Source of the DNA: Aureimonas altamirensis
GTDB lineage: Bacteria > Pseudomonadota > Alphaproteobacteria > Rhizobiales > Rhizobiaceae
DNA length: 64,000 nt
Direction of reading: 5' to 3'
Assembly: GCF_023702225.1 (NCBI RefSeq)
Contig: NZ_JAMQCO010000003.1
Location: 62,001 to 126,000, forward strand
The translations under genes were made by a program, and so were the position numbers. This document shows, one piece after another, positions 54,248-63,245 of this stretch (positions within the stretch are counted from its first letter, which is position 1; every line of letters begins with the position of its first letter). The notes beneath the pieces were generated by a model that was given only the letters and a program-made list of their open reading frames with translations, ran no database searches and was not told the origin of the DNA.

Positions 54248-54913
54248 ATGGCATATCGCAAGACCGATTCTCCGCTCCAATCCAAGGCCGTTGCCGCACG
54301 TCCGGATTTCACGATCGAGGAAGAGCGCCTGGCGCGCGGGGCGCGCTGCGTGGCCGGCGTGGACGAGGCCGGGCGCGGCCCCCTTGCGGGGCCCGTCGTG
54401 GCCGCGGCCGTCATACTGGATCCGGCCAACATCCCTGACGGTCTCAACGATTCCAAGCAGCTCGACATGGCCGAGCGCGAGCGCCTCTTTACCGAGATCG
54501 TGCGCTTCGCCACCGTCTGCGTCGCATCGTCCAGCGCGGCCGAGATAGACCGCATAAACATCCGGCAGGCGACGCTGCTTGCCATGCGCCGCGCCTTCGA
54601 CGGGCTGCCGGCGCCCGCCTGCCACGTGCTGGTCGACGGACGGGACGTACCGCCGAGCTTTGCCCTGCGCGGCACGGCCGTGATAGGCGGCGACGCGCGC
54701 TCCCTGTCGATCGCAGCGGCGTCCATCGTCGCCAAGGTCACGAGGGACAGCATGATGAAGCGGCTATGTGCGGCGTTTCCGGCCTATGGCTTCAGCCGCC
54801 ACATGGGTTACGCGACCCCCACCCATCTCGGCGCCCTGCGCGATCACGGTCCGTGCCTCTACCACCGCATGAGCTTCCGGCCGATCCGGCAGGACGAGCC
54901 CGTCCTGTTCTAG
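54248..54913 (+). CDS. rnhB: Ribonuclease HII
   Basis: RnhB removes RNA from RNA-DNA hybrids and single ribonucleotides from DNA. The 221-residue product has VAGVDEAGRGPLAGPVVAAA, HVLVDGRDVP and SIAAASIVAKVTRD, including the Asp-Glu-Asp-Asp set. The start ATG 54248 was chosen because it matches the usual family N terminus; an upstream in-frame ATG at 54212 would add 12 residues. Two hairpins follow the stop. Confidence 0.93.
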   Translation: MAYRKTDSPLQSKAVAARPDFTIEEERLARGARCVAGVDEAGRGPLAGPVVAAAVILDPANIPDGLNDSKQLDMAERERLFTEIVRFATVCVASSSAAEIDRINIRQATLLAMRRAFDGLPAPACHVLVDGRDVPPSFALRGTAVIGGDARSLSIAAASIVAKVTRDSMMKRLCAAFPAYGFSRHMGYATPTHLGALRDHGPCLYHRMSFRPIRQDEPVLF

Positions 54914-54973
54914 GCTGAATCGACATTCAGCCTGGAGCGCACGAAAAAGGGCGGAGCCGAAGCCCCGCCCTTT
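54912..54973. terminator. Tandem hairpins between convergent rnhB and atpF
   Basis: AGGCTGAAT (54912-54920) pairs with ATTCAGCCT (54925-54933), starting at the rnhB stop. A second stem is AAAGGGCGGAGC (54946-54957) with GCCCCGCCCTTT (54962-54973), one mismatch. The second stem ends in A/T on both strands, so it may terminate both rnhB and the F0 operon. Confidence 0.6.
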
Positions 54974-55005
54974 CCGATCCCTGTCCGGCGGTGCCGGAAA
55001 ACGCT

Positions 55006-55488
55006 CTAGTTGAGACGGCGGCGCACTTCCTCGATGGAGCTTTCCGTCAGGCGCGTATCGGAGCCGAGATCGTTGTCGCGGATGATCCGCTCTGCCGCGG
55101 ACACTGCGATGTTGACGGCCGAAGCGCGAACCTCGGCGATGGCATCGGCCTCTGCCTGAGAGATCTTCTGCTCCGCAGCCGCCGTACGGCGCGTCACATA
55201 CTCTTCCGTCTTGGTGCGCGCCTCGGCCACGATCGCATCGGCTTCGCGCTTTGCGGCGGCGACGATGTCCTTGGCCTCGGCTTCCGCCTCGCGGCGGCGG
55301 CGCTGATACTCGGCAAGCTGCTGCTTGGCCTCTTCCTTGAGTTCGCGGGCTTCGTCGATCTCGGCCTGGATCCGGGCCGCGCGATCATCCAGCGACTTGG
55401 CGATGGTGCGATGCGTGTTCACGTACCACAACAGCACGAAGAACAGGATAAGGGCGACGAGTGCGAAGAAACTTGCGTCGAATGCCAT
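55006..55488 (-). CDS. atpF: ATP synthase F0 subunit b
   Basis: This is the 160-residue b subunit: one N-terminal membrane span ([20 protein letters not shown]) and a long charged coiled coil ([20 protein letters not shown] and onwards) that forms the stator stalk. It pairs with b' from the gene upstream. It is the last gene of the F0 operon and 13 bp downstream of the b' gene. F1 subunits are not in this window. Confidence 0.92.
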   Translation of the reverse strand: MAFDASFFALVALILFFVLLWYVNTHRTIAKSLDDRAARIQAEIDEARELKEEAKQQLAEYQRRRREAEAEAKDIVAAAKREADAIVAEARTKTEEYVTRRTAAAEQKISQAEADAIAEVRASAVNIAVSAAERIIRDNDLGSDTRLTESSIEEVRRRLN

Positions 55489-55501
55489 TGGTCAGCCCTC
55501 C

Positions 55502-56113
55502 TTAGCGCGATTCACGGACGGCGTTCGCGACATCCTCGCGCGAGACGTCCTTGCCCGTCAGTTCGGTCAGGATAGCCTCTGCGGCGTCCTCGGCGATGGC
55601 GCCGACATCGGCGAGCGCCCTGGCCTTGATATCGGCGATCCGCGCCTGGGCGGCATCCAGCTTCGCCTCCAGCTCCGCCTCGTTGCGGCGGCGCTCGCTC
55701 TCGGCGCTCTGGCGCGCTTCGTCACGGGCCGTATGGCCGATGGCATGGGCACGTTCGCGCGCCTCCGCCAGTTCCTGCTCGTAGGCGGCCTGCGCCTCGT
55801 CGGCGTCGGTGCGCATGCGCTCCGCGGCCTCGAGGTCGGCGGCGATCCGATCGCGGCGGCCTTCGATGATGCCGGCAAGGCGCGGCACGATGGTGCGCGA
55901 CAGGATGAGATAAAGAATGCCGAAGGAGATCGCCAGCCACAGGATCTGCGAGGCGAAGAACTCTGTCTCGAGCGGCGGAAAGCCGGCGCTTTCATGCACC
56001 TCGTGGCCTTCCAGGAACTCGGCTTCCGGCGTCGGCGGAACGGCTCCAGGCTCTAGCGGAGCGTTGCCCGTCGAATGGTCCTGGACCTGCGCATGGGCTT
56101 GGCTGATGAACAT
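55502..56113 (-). CDS. atpG: ATP synthase F0 subunit b' (second b-type)
   Basis: This is a 203-residue b-like subunit with a Pro/Glu-rich start, a membrane span (QILWLAISFGILYLILS about residue 57-73) and a charged coiled coil. Two different b subunits are a mark of alphaproteobacterial and cyanobacterial F-type synthases. It lies between atpF and the atpE-side stem-loop at 56139-56168. The gene name atpG here follows the convention for the b' chain and should not be confused with the F1 gamma chain. Confidence 0.9.
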   Translation of the reverse strand: MFISQAHAQVQDHSTGNAPLEPGAVPPTPEAEFLEGHEVHESAGFPPLETEFFASQILWLAISFGILYLILSRTIVPRLAGIIEGRRDRIAADLEAAERMRTDADEAQAAYEQELAEARERAHAIGHTARDEARQSAESERRRNEAELEAKLDAAQARIADIKARALADVGAIAEDAAEAILTELTGKDVSREDVANAVRESR

Positions 56114-56138
56114 CTCTCACCCCGGTCTATACAAGGCC

Positions 56139-56168
56139 GGCCGCCTCGATTGTACAAGGCGGCCGGAA
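56139..56168 (-). other. Strong stem-loop between atpE and the b' gene
   Basis: CCGGCCGCCT (56139-56148) pairs with AGGCGGCCGG (56159-56168), a perfect 10-bp GC-rich stem with a 10-base loop, 25 bp after the atpE stop on the minus strand. It is well placed to stabilise atpE mRNA or reduce read-through, helping make c in excess of the b chains. Confidence 0.6.
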
Positions 56169-56192
56169 GCACAATCCTCGTTCAGACTGAAC

Positions 56193-56417
56193 TTAGACGA
56201 AGAGGAGGAGAAGAGCGACGAGGAGCGAGAAGATGCCCAGCGCTTCCGTCACGGCAAAGCCGAACACGAGGCGGCCGAACTGGCCGTCGGCAGCCGACGG
56301 GTTGCGAAGAGCGCCCGAAAGGAAGCTCGAGAAGATGTTGCCGAGTGCAAGCGCCGTTCCGGCCATGCCGAAGCAAGCGAGACCAGCACCGATGTAGCGA
56401 GCGGCTTCCGCGTCCAT
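56193..56417 (-). CDS. atpE: ATP synthase F0 subunit c
   Basis: This is a 74-residue proteolipid of the rotor ring, with two membrane helices and a polar loop (GALRNPSAADGQFGRL). The proton-carrying carboxylate is Glu58 (AVTEALGIFSLLVA), the usual alphaproteobacterial choice. Many copies per enzyme are needed against one b and one b', and strong stem-loops bracket the gene on both sides. Confidence 0.96.
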   Translation of the reverse strand: MDAEAARYIGAGLACFGMAGTALALGNIFSSFLSGALRNPSAADGQFGRLVFGFAVTEALGIFSLLVALLLLFV

Positions 56418-56452
56418 GTGAAACTCCTGTTTTGGATCGTGCGGGAAGAATC

Positions 56453-56522
56453 CGCGGCCAAGGCCGCGAAAGTCGAAGGGGTTCTAGACCATCCGAAGCT
56501 CCAGGTGAACCGCCGGATGGTC
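56453..56522 (-). other. Two stem-loops between atpB and atpE
   Basis: CGCGGCC (56453-56459) and GGCCGCG (56462-56468) form a compact palindrome. GACCATCCG (56487-56495) pairs with CGGATGGTC (56514-56522), a perfect 9-bp stem with an 18-base loop. Both are in the 161-bp gap upstream of atpE on the minus strand. Confidence 0.55.
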
Positions 56523-56578
56523 CGTATTCTCAAAGTTTCCTCAACCTGATCATCGCGATCATGTGAAGACGATCAACC

Positions 56579-57328
56579 TCAGTGATGCGGATGCACCGCG
56601 TCGTTGAGATACATGCAGGTCAGCACCGCGAACACATAGGCCTGCAGGAAGGCGACCAGGAATTCGAAGGCCGTCAGGCCCATCGTCATCAGGAGCGGCA
56701 GGATGGCGCCTGCAATGCCGATCGCGCCGAGCGAGCCGAGCGAGACGACGAAGCCGGCGAAGACCTTGAGCGCGATGTGGCCCGAAAGCAGGTTCGCGAA
56801 AAGACGAATCGACAGCGAGATCGGCCGGGACAGGAAGGAGATGACCTCGATGACCACCACGAAGGGCACGACCGCCGCGGGCACGCCCGACGGAACGAAG
56901 ACCTTGAACCAGGACAGGCCGTGCTTGGCGATGCCGTAGGCGACCACGGTACCGATCACCAGCATCGCCAGCCCGAAGGTTACGATGAGGTGGCTGGTGA
57001 CTGTGAAGAAATAGGGGAACATTCCGAGCAGGTTGGCCACCAGCACGAACATGAAGAGAGAGAACACCAACGGGAAGAAGACCATGCCCTTGGCACCAGC
57101 CGAATCCCGCAACATATTGGCGATGAACTCATAGGCCATCTCGGCGACCGACTGGGTCCGCGTCGGTATCTGGCCCCGGCCGCTGGTGGCGACCCAGAGG
57201 AAACCGGAAGCGGCAACCACCGTGACCGCCATGAACAGCGACGAATTGGTGAAGGAAAGATCGAGGCCGCCGATTTCGATCGGCACGAGCCGAGAAATCA
57301 CGAATTGATGAAGCGGATCGTTCGCCAA
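56579..57328 (-). CDS. atpB: ATP synthase F0 subunit a
   Basis: Subunit a forms the proton half-channels against the c ring. The product has 249 residues with about six spans; the conserved Arg is in [19 protein letters not shown] chose a TTG start at 57328 (codon L in [12 protein letters not shown]) because related proteins begin at this point and GAGGA lies eight to nine bases upstream. An ATG at 57349 would add seven residues unlike the family. The 171-bp gap before it (57329-57499) shows no clear feature. Confidence 0.93.
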   Translation of the reverse strand: MANDPLHQFVISRLVPIEIGGLDLSFTNSSLFMAVTVVAASGFLWVATSGRGQIPTRTQSVAEMAYEFIANMLRDSAGAKGMVFFPLVFSLFMFVLVANLLGMFPYFFTVTSHLIVTFGLAMLVIGTVVAYGIAKHGLSWFKVFVPSGVPAAVVPFVVVIEVISFLSRPISLSIRLFANLLSGHIALKVFAGFVVSLGSLGAIGIAGAILPLLMTMGLTAFEFLVAFLQAYVFAVLTCMYLNDAVHPHH

Positions 57329-57499
57329 GCGTCTGGTCCTCTGTCGCATGGGTGGCCGGCAATGCACGCCGGTCGACCCCAATCCTTCGATCTGAGCACG
57401 GATCCGGCGATACGAAGACAGGCAGTCTCCGTCGTCATTCGCATGAAGCTCCGTGCGGGCGACACTGCCATAGCGTCACAAGGACGGCTTCGCAACTCC

Positions 57500-57871
57500 C
57501 TAAGGCCGATCAAGACGGTCTTGTTGGCTGGAATCCGGCGACTTTTTGTCCTTCGAGACCGATCTGACGACATTCGTCACGCCGGCGGCGAAGCCGAACA
57601 GCAGAAATACGATCAATCCGAAGGGCCGCGTATCGAAGGCGAGATCGATTCCGTAGCCGATGAGCGCACCGACGACGACGCCGGCGATGAACTCCGATGC
57701 GATCTTCAGGCCGGCGGCCATTCCCGACAGCCCCCCCTTCGGCTGCAATGCCGAAGGTTGCGGCGCCTGGCGTGCGCGCGCCGCGTCGAGCCGCTCGTCC
57801 AGGCGGGCGCGCCGAGCCAGGAATTCCGGGTCGTGCGAAGGGCCTTCCGGCTCCTGTCCGTTCACAGCCAT
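57500..57871 (-). CDS. atpI: ATP synthase accessory protein AtpI
   Basis: This is a 123-residue protein with a hydrophilic, Pro/Arg-rich N terminus and two membrane helices (IASEFIAGVVVGALIGYGID and PFGLIVFLLFGFAAG). AtpI helps assemble the c ring. It opens the F0 gene group, 15 bp after the stop of the SleB-like hydrolase gene, so the two may be read together. Confidence 0.85.
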   Translation of the reverse strand: MAVNGQEPEGPSHDPEFLARRARLDERLDAARARQAPQPSALQPKGGLSGMAAGLKIASEFIAGVVVGALIGYGIDLAFDTRPFGLIVFLLFGFAAGVTNVVRSVSKDKKSPDSSQQDRLDRP

Positions 57872-57886
57872 GAGCGCGGCCTTCCG

Positions 57887-58978
57887 TCAGTTCCACCCGC
57901 CATTATAGGTGCGATAGAAGACATGGAGGCCGATCTTGTCCACCTTTTCCATGGTCCGCGCCCAGCGCGGACGTACATAGGTGGCGTGATAATGCGTGGC
58001 GGACCCCACGTCCGGCAGCCATGTCCGGCCGGTCGTGACGTCCATGGCGATGCGTTCGGCGCGCTCGTAGGCGCGCTTGTTCGTGATGCGGTCGGCGCGC
58101 CCGTCGCAGGCAAAGGAAAACTGGCAGCGATTGCGCCAGTTGCGGTTCTGGTACACGACGCCGCAGATCGTGTCGGGATAGGCCGGATTGCGGACCCGGT
58201 TCAGAATCACTTGCGCCACGGCCTCCTGGCCGCGCTCCGATTCTCCGCGTGCCTCGAAGTAGATGCCGGTCGCCAGGCATGTCTGCTCGGCTTCGCCGAA
58301 GGCTTCCGCCGGAAGGGGCGTCGCCGCCCAGGCATGGTCCTTCTCGCCGATCGGCGGCACGAAGGATGGCCCCTCGCCGCCCAGCAGCGTGTCGAAGCGG
58401 CTGGATGCGGCCGGCCCCGCGGCAGGGGCATAGCCGAGTTCCATCGTGCCGGCATCGGCTTTCGCCTCGCGCAGCAGCGGCTTCTCCGACGCCTGCGCGT
58501 CGGCCACGGCCATGGTTTCCTCGACGGTGTCCTTGAAGGGGCTGGCGCGTTCGAAGCGCGCGAGCCGGTCGGCGCTGGCCTCGAAACTGGCCGGCAATCC
58601 GGACAGCGCCGTCAGCATGACCGCGTCCCCGCCGGCGATCTCGGTGGCCAGGCGCGGACCGTCGCGGGCGATTCGCCCCGTTGAGAAACGCTTCAGCAGC
58701 GTATACTGGCTGACCACCCGGCCACCACGTTCCGCCGGTTCGGAAACGGGCCGCAACGATGCGAGCTCTTCCCGCTCCAGTTCGATCGCGCCCTGCAGGA
58801 GGCCGGCGGCGATTTCCAGCTCGAGTTCGGGGCGTTCCGAGACGGCGGTGGAGGAGTTCTGGCAAAGCACGGCGCCCGTGGCCAGGAGCAGCGATGCGAC
58901 GAGGCTGCCGGCACGCCGTGCAAGACCGCCGGAGCGTCTGGGAACGGGCTGTCGTGCAGCTCTTCTGGTGACGCTCAT
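57887..58978 (-). CDS. SleB-family cell-wall hydrolase
   Basis: This is a 363-residue exported protein with a signal/anchor segment (about residues 20-40, GSLVASLLLATGAVLC). A low-complexity middle follows, then a C-terminal hydrolase domain (about residues 235-360) with CLATGIYFEARGESERGQEA and VAQVILNRVRNPAYPDTICG. This is the Hydrolase_2/SleB cortex-lytic-enzyme fold common in non-sporing alphaproteobacteria. The start is ATG 58978 (MSVTRRAARQ). It sits between der and atpI on the same strand. Confidence 0.85.
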   Translation of the reverse strand: MSVTRRAARQPVPRRSGGLARRAGSLVASLLLATGAVLCQNSSTAVSERPELELEIAAGLLQGAIELEREELASLRPVSEPAERGGRVVSQYTLLKRFSTGRIARDGPRLATEIAGGDAVMLTALSGLPASFEASADRLARFERASPFKDTVEETMAVADAQASEKPLLREAKADAGTMELGYAPAAGPAASSRFDTLLGGEGPSFVPPIGEKDHAWAATPLPAEAFGEAEQTCLATGIYFEARGESERGQEAVAQVILNRVRNPAYPDTICGVVYQNRNWRNRCQFSFACDGRADRITNKRAYERAERIAMDVTTGRTWLPDVGSATHYHATYVRPRWARTMEKVDKIGLHVFYRTYNGGWN

Positions 58979-59021
58979 GATCGGCATCCATGTCATTTCG
59001 ATGGATGTCGATCATGTTTCA

Positions 59022-59043
59022 TTAACCTTAGCGCTTGGTTAAC
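59022..59043. promoter_or_regulatory. TTAACC/GGTTAA inverted repeat upstream of the SleB gene
   Basis: TTAACC (59022-59027) and GGTTAA (59037-59042), followed by C, form an inverted repeat in the 74-bp gap before the SleB gene. It contains TTAG-N7-TTAAC, one base off the full CtrA consensus TTAA-N7-TTAAC. A CtrA site would suit a cell-wall hydrolase, but the mismatch leaves this open. Confidence 0.35.
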
Positions 59044-59052
59044 GCCACGCCT

Positions 59053-60459
59053 TTACTGGCGTTTGCGGCGCGACGCATAAGGGTTGTCGGGCTTGCGCAG
59101 GTGCAGCCGTATCGGCACGCCGCGCAGGCCGAACGTCTCGCGCAGGCCGTTGACGAGATAGCGCGTATACGAGGCGCCCAATGCCTCCGGCCGCGAAGTG
59201 GAGACGATGAAGGTCGGCGGACGCGTCTTGATCTGCGTCATGTATTTCACGTTGATGCGGCGGCCGGCCACGGCGGGCGGCGGGTGATGCGCGACCATGC
59301 GCTCCAGCCACTGGTTGAGCTTGGAAGTGGAGATGCGCCTGTTCCATGTCTCGTGCGTCTCGACGATGGCGCGCATGAGGCGATCCAGACCCTCGCCCGT
59401 CTCGCCCGAGATCGGGATGGCCTTGACGCCCCGCATCTGCGGCAGGAGCCGTTCGGTCTTCTCCAGAAGGTCTTCCAGGGCTTCCTGCCGGTCTTCGATC
59501 ATGTCCCATTTGTTGAAGGCAATCACCGGGGCGCGGCCCTCGCGCTCGATCAGGTCCGCGATCTGCAGGTCCTGCCTCTCGAAGGGCACGGTGGCGTCCA
59601 GCACGACGACGACCACCTCGGCGAACTTGATGGCGCGGATGGCGTCCGCGACGGACAGCTTTTCCAGCTTCTCCTGCACCTTCGCCTTGCGCCGCAGGCC
59701 CGCCGTGTCGAACATCTTGATCTGCCGGCCGCGCCAGGCCCATGACACGGATATGGAATCGCGCGTGATGCCGGCCTCCGGGCCGGTCAGAAGCCGGTCC
59801 TCGCCGAGAAACCTGTTGACCAGCGTGGACTTGCCGGCATTCGGCCGTCCCACGATGGCGATGTTCAGCGGCTTGGTGGCGTCATATGTATCGACCGGCT
59901 CGCCGTTTTCGTCGAGCTCGACGTCGACGTCGGCCTCGGCCTCCGGCACGTCGACCGAGAACGCCTCTTCCCCCAGGGCCGCAACGATGGCATCGCGGAG
60001 GTCCCCCATGCCCTCGCCGTGCTCCGCCGAAATGGCGACGGGCTCGCCGAGGCCAAGCGAGAAGGCGTCGTAGAAGCCCACATCCGAGCCCCGCGCCTCG
60101 GCCTTGTTGGCTACCAGCACGACCGGCCGGCCGGCGCGGCGCAGCAACTCTCCGAAATAGGAATCCTGCGGGGTCATGCCCGTCTTGGCGTCCACCACGA
60201 AGAGCGACAGGTCCGCCGTTGCGATGGCCGCCTCCGTCTGCGCGCGCATGCGGCCTTCCAGCGTGTCGGCGCCGGCTTCCTCCAGGCCTGCCGTATCGAG
60301 AACCTGGAATTCGATGTCGAACAGGTGCGCCTCGCCCTCGCGCCGGTCGCGCGTCACGCCCGGCCTGTCGTCGACGAGCGCAAGGCGCTTACCGACTAGG
60401 CGGTTGAACAAGGTGGACTTGCCGACATTCGGCCGTCCGATGATGGCGATGGAAACCAT
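59053..60459 (-). CDS. der: Ribosome assembly GTPase Der (EngA)
   Basis: Der has two tandem GTPase domains and assists 50S assembly. The 468-residue product shows G1 in [18 protein letters not shown] and a second set in [18 protein letters not shown], with DTAGLEEAG and [10 protein letters not shown] as G3. It ends in the KH-like domain with the [19 protein letters not shown] segment. Start ATG 60459 opens MVSIAIIG; a longer frame adds 16 residues. The YfgM-like gene lies 19 bp upstream. Confidence 0.95.
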   Translation of the reverse strand: MVSIAIIGRPNVGKSTLFNRLVGKRLALVDDRPGVTRDRREGEAHLFDIEFQVLDTAGLEEAGADTLEGRMRAQTEAAIATADLSLFVVDAKTGMTPQDSYFGELLRRAGRPVVLVANKAEARGSDVGFYDAFSLGLGEPVAISAEHGEGMGDLRDAIVAALGEEAFSVDVPEAEADVDVELDENGEPVDTYDATKPLNIAIVGRPNAGKSTLVNRFLGEDRLLTGPEAGITRDSISVSWAWRGRQIKMFDTAGLRRKAKVQEKLEKLSVADAIRAIKFAEVVVVVLDATVPFERQDLQIADLIEREGRAPVIAFNKWDMIEDRQEALEDLLEKTERLLPQMRGVKAIPISGETGEGLDRLMRAIVETHETWNRRISTSKLNQWLERMVAHHPPPAVAGRRINVKYMTQIKTRPPTFIVSTSRPEALGASYTRYLVNGLRETFGLRGVPIRLHLRKPDNPYASRRKRQ

Positions 60460-60478
60460 GGGGCGCGCCTCCGGCCGA

Positions 60479-61198
60479 TCAGGACGGGTCGGGCTCGCCC
60501 GCCGCATCCGGCGCTTCGGGCGCCTCCTGCGTGGGGGCGGGTCCGGTTTCGCCTGCGATCAGCTCCTGCATCATGCGCGCCCGCTCGGCCATGCCGGCCG
60601 GGGTCGAGAAATCGTCCACGAGCTGGCCGAACAGGGGCGCGGCGCCGGCATAGTCGCCCGCCTTCCAGAGCGCCAGGCCGATCGCCTCCAGCGCCGGATG
60701 GCGAAGGGGCTCCCCCTCGCCGGTCAGCGCCTCGGCGCGCTGGCGCACATCTTCGGCGGTACCGTGGTCCACCAGAATGTAGGCCGCGCGAATCGAGGCG
60801 ATGTCGCGCAAGGGGCGCGGGGCCGAAGCGTCGGATGCGACGGTATCGTAGGCGGCGACGGCGGCAGTCGGGTCGCCGGCCTGCAACTGCACGCCCGCAA
60901 GGTGCATGCGGGCGATGACCGGGTAATGCGCGGTCCCGTCGTCGGCCAGCGCGGCCAGGGCCGTTTCGGCGCCGGCGAAATCCCCGTTCGACACCAGCTC
61001 CTGTGCGGCGATCAGCCGATCCCCGTCGGCGGCGGAGCGGCCGGCGGCGATCCGCTCCCAGACGACGTAGCCGATCGTACCGAGGACGATCAGCGACACG
61101 AGGGCGATGATGATGATGCCGTAACGCTTCCAGATCGCGCGGACCCGCTCCTGGCGGATTTCCTCGTTCACTTCGCGAATGAAAGTGTCGTTGCTCAT
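60479..61198 (-). CDS. YfgM-like membrane-anchored TPR protein
   Basis: This is a 239-residue protein with one membrane helix (about residues 27-50, [21 protein letters not shown]) and a periplasmic TPR-like domain, resembling YfgM/TPR_21. Its C terminus is Glu/Pro-rich. In other bacteria YfgM is co-transcribed with bamB and der, and here it is followed by der, which fits. ATG 61198 was chosen over a frame reaching 61240. Confidence 0.78.
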   Translation of the reverse strand: MSNDTFIREVNEEIRQERVRAIWKRYGIIIIALVSLIVLGTIGYVVWERIAAGRSAADGDRLIAAQELVSNGDFAGAETALAALADDGTAHYPVIARMHLAGVQLQAGDPTAAVAAYDTVASDASAPRPLRDIASIRAAYILVDHGTAEDVRQRAEALTGEGEPLRHPALEAIGLALWKAGDYAGAAPLFGQLVDDFSTPAGMAERARMMQELIAGETGPAPTQEAPEAPDAAGEPDPS

Positions 61199-61333
61199 GG
61201 GCGCGTCGTCCGTAGCGGTGCGAGGCCGCATGGCGGCCATCGCTTGAATTGCGGCGTTTCCGGCTTTCTAACGATTTTTATGGCGAACGAAAGGGTACCC
61301 GCCCGGTCTGCCGCGTGAATCTGCCCTGCGGGC

Positions 61334-62068
61334 TCAATCGTAGTTGCGGACGTCGTCCAGTTCCACCGAGCCGAAGCCGGGCCTTGCCAGGTAGGCCATC
61401 ACCCGTGCCGCGGCCTGCTCGGGGCTCGTCAACTCGCCCTTGTCCTTGAGTCCGCGATAGCGTGACACGGTCGGGAAATCGGTCTCGCGGACCCTTTGCT
61501 GCATGGCGGTATCGATGATGCCGGGCGCCAGCGCAACGGCGGCGGTGCGCGGCGCGCCGGCCCCCCCGGCACTATCGGAATATTCGGCGTTCACCGCGCG
61601 TACGAAGCCGTCCAAGCCACTTTTGCTGGCAGTGTAGGCGCTCCAGTAGGCGGTCGCGCGCCGCGACGCACCCGATGAAACGGCCAGGATGCGGCGCTCC
61701 GCCGGCCACGCTTCCGTCTTCGACAGGAACGCCGCGGTCATCGCCATCGGCGCGGTCAGATTCAGCGCCACATGCGCGGCGATGTCCCCGGGCGCGAGCT
61801 TGCCCACCGGCCCGATCGGCTCTTCGGTTCCGGCATTCAGCACGAGCAACGCCTCGGTCACGTTCGCGCCATCCATACCATCGAGCCAATCCAGGGCAGC
61901 CGCAGCGCCGGATGCATCGCGCAGATCGACCTGGCGCCATGCGGCCTGCAGACCCTCGGGCCTCGGCGATCGGGCGATGCCCAGGATGTCGTAGCCCGCT
62001 TCCGCCAGCGCTCGCGCCAGGGCCAGCCCGAGCCCCGCCGATGCACCGGATACTATCGCGATCTTCAT
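61334..62068 (-). CDS. SDR-family oxidoreductase
   Basis: This is a 244-residue short-chain dehydrogenase: cofactor motif IVSGASAGLGLALARALA, NAG motif VLNAGTEEPIG, and the catalytic Tyr-x3-Lys in SAYTASKSGLDGF after SSGAS. It has GGGAGGA before the ATG. It is divergent from the second NitT/TauT-type receptor gene by 154 bp, which may link them, but the substrate is unknown. Confidence 0.85.
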   Translation of the reverse strand: MKIAIVSGASAGLGLALARALAEAGYDILGIARSPRPEGLQAAWRQVDLRDASGAAAALDWLDGMDGANVTEALLVLNAGTEEPIGPVGKLAPGDIAAHVALNLTAPMAMTAAFLSKTEAWPAERRILAVSSGASRRATAYWSAYTASKSGLDGFVRAVNAEYSDSAGGAGAPRTAAVALAPGIIDTAMQQRVRETDFPTVSRYRGLKDKGELTSPEQAAARVMAYLARPGFGSVELDDVRNYD

Positions 62069-62222
62069 GATGTCCTCCCGTTCCGCCCACCAGTAAGAGG
62101 CTGCCATGGCCTGCGCGCAAGAAAAATGTGCGATCCGACCCATAATGCGGGTTTTCATGCATATTATCTGTGGTACGTTTTCCCGAGAGCCCGGACATAA
62201 ACGGGCCAGGGAGGTCAAGATC

Positions 62223-63245
62223 ATGAAATCGTTCTCAATCGGCATCCGGCCGCTGGCCGGTGCATGTCTTCTTGCGGCCATGACCCTGTCGGGCGCCGCA
62301 CAAGCGCAGGACCTGACGCCGCTGACGGTCGTCGTTCCCAACCCGTCGGCGCTCAACATCTTTCCGTTGCATGTCGCCGATGCGGAGGGCTATTTCGCCG
62401 AGGAAGGGTTGGACGTGACGGTAGAGGTCGTCAACGGATCGGCCTCCGTTCTGCAAACGCTGGTGGCGGGCCAGGCGCAGATCGGGCAGCCTGGCCCCGG
62501 ACCGCTTCTGGCCGCCCGCGAACGCGGGGAAGATATCGTCATCCTGTACAATTACTGGCCGAAATCGGTGTTCGGTCTTGTCGTCAAGGAAGGTTCCGAG
62601 GTCGCCTCCCCGTCCGACCTGAAGGGCAAGACCATCGGTGTCGGCACTGCCGATGGTGCGGAAGTGGGCTTTACCCGGGCGATCCTGTCCAAGGCCGGGC
62701 TCGAGGAAGGGCGGGACTACGAGTTCCTGACCGTCGGCGACGGAGGCACGGCGGTCGCCGCCTTCATGAGCGACGAGATCGACGCCTATGCGGCCGCAGT
62801 GGCCGACGCCGCCATCATCGAGGCGCGGGGCATTCCCTTGACCGAGATCACGCCCGACGAGTTCCTGGCCTATTTCGGCAATGGCTGGGCGGCGACCCGC
62901 AGCTATATCGACGCCAATCCGGATGTGATCGAAGGGTTCGGCCGGGCCATGGTGAAAGGCACGCGCTTCGGGCTGGACCCTGCGAACACCGAGGCCGTGC
63001 TGGCGCATGCCGCCGCGGCCAACCCGCAGGAAGGCGAGGATGCCCGCCTTGCCGCCGCCATGCTGGAAACGATGCGGGATCGCGTCACTCCGATCGATTC
63101 CGGCAACGGTTTCGGCTATCAGCCGCCCGAGCATTGGAAACTGTGGCAGGACGCCCAGGTGGAGACGCAGGCTCTTTCGGCGCCGCTGCCGGACCTGTCC
63201 GCCGCCTACACCAACGATTTCGTCGAACGCTGGAACGCCCAATGA
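62223..63245 (+). CDS. ABC transporter substrate-binding protein, NMT1-like (second importer)
   Basis: This is a 340-residue periplasmic receptor. Sec signal (about residues 1-28, ACLLAAMTLSGAAQAQ), then the NMT1/THI5-like binding fold: FPLHVADAEGYFAEEGLDV, ASVLQTLVAGQAQIGQPG. ATG 62223 has AGGGAGG eight bases before it. The ligand is unknown. A GCCCG/CGGGC hairpin (62189-62206) lies in the leader. The stop overlaps the next ATPase by four bases. Confidence 0.87.
   Translation: MKSFSIGIRPLAGACLLAAMTLSGAAQAQDLTPLTVVVPNPSALNIFPLHVADAEGYFAEEGLDVTVEVVNGSASVLQTLVAGQAQIGQPGPGPLLAARERGEDIVILYNYWPKSVFGLVVKEGSEVASPSDLKGKTIGVGTADGAEVGFTRAILSKAGLEEGRDYEFLTVGDGGTAVAAFMSDEIDAYAAAVADAAIIEARGIPLTEITPDEFLAYFGNGWAATRSYIDANPDVIEGFGRAMVKGTRFGLDPANTEAVLAHAAAANPQEGEDARLAAAMLETMRDRVTPIDSGNGFGYQPPEHWKLWQDAQVETQALSAPLPDLSAAYTNDFVERWNAQ

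Noticed and set aside
56582-58684. A 700-codon plus-strand frame across the F0 genes
   Set aside because: It is antisense to atpB, atpI and sleB, which have strong family motifs. The frame is Arg/His-rich and shows no domain.
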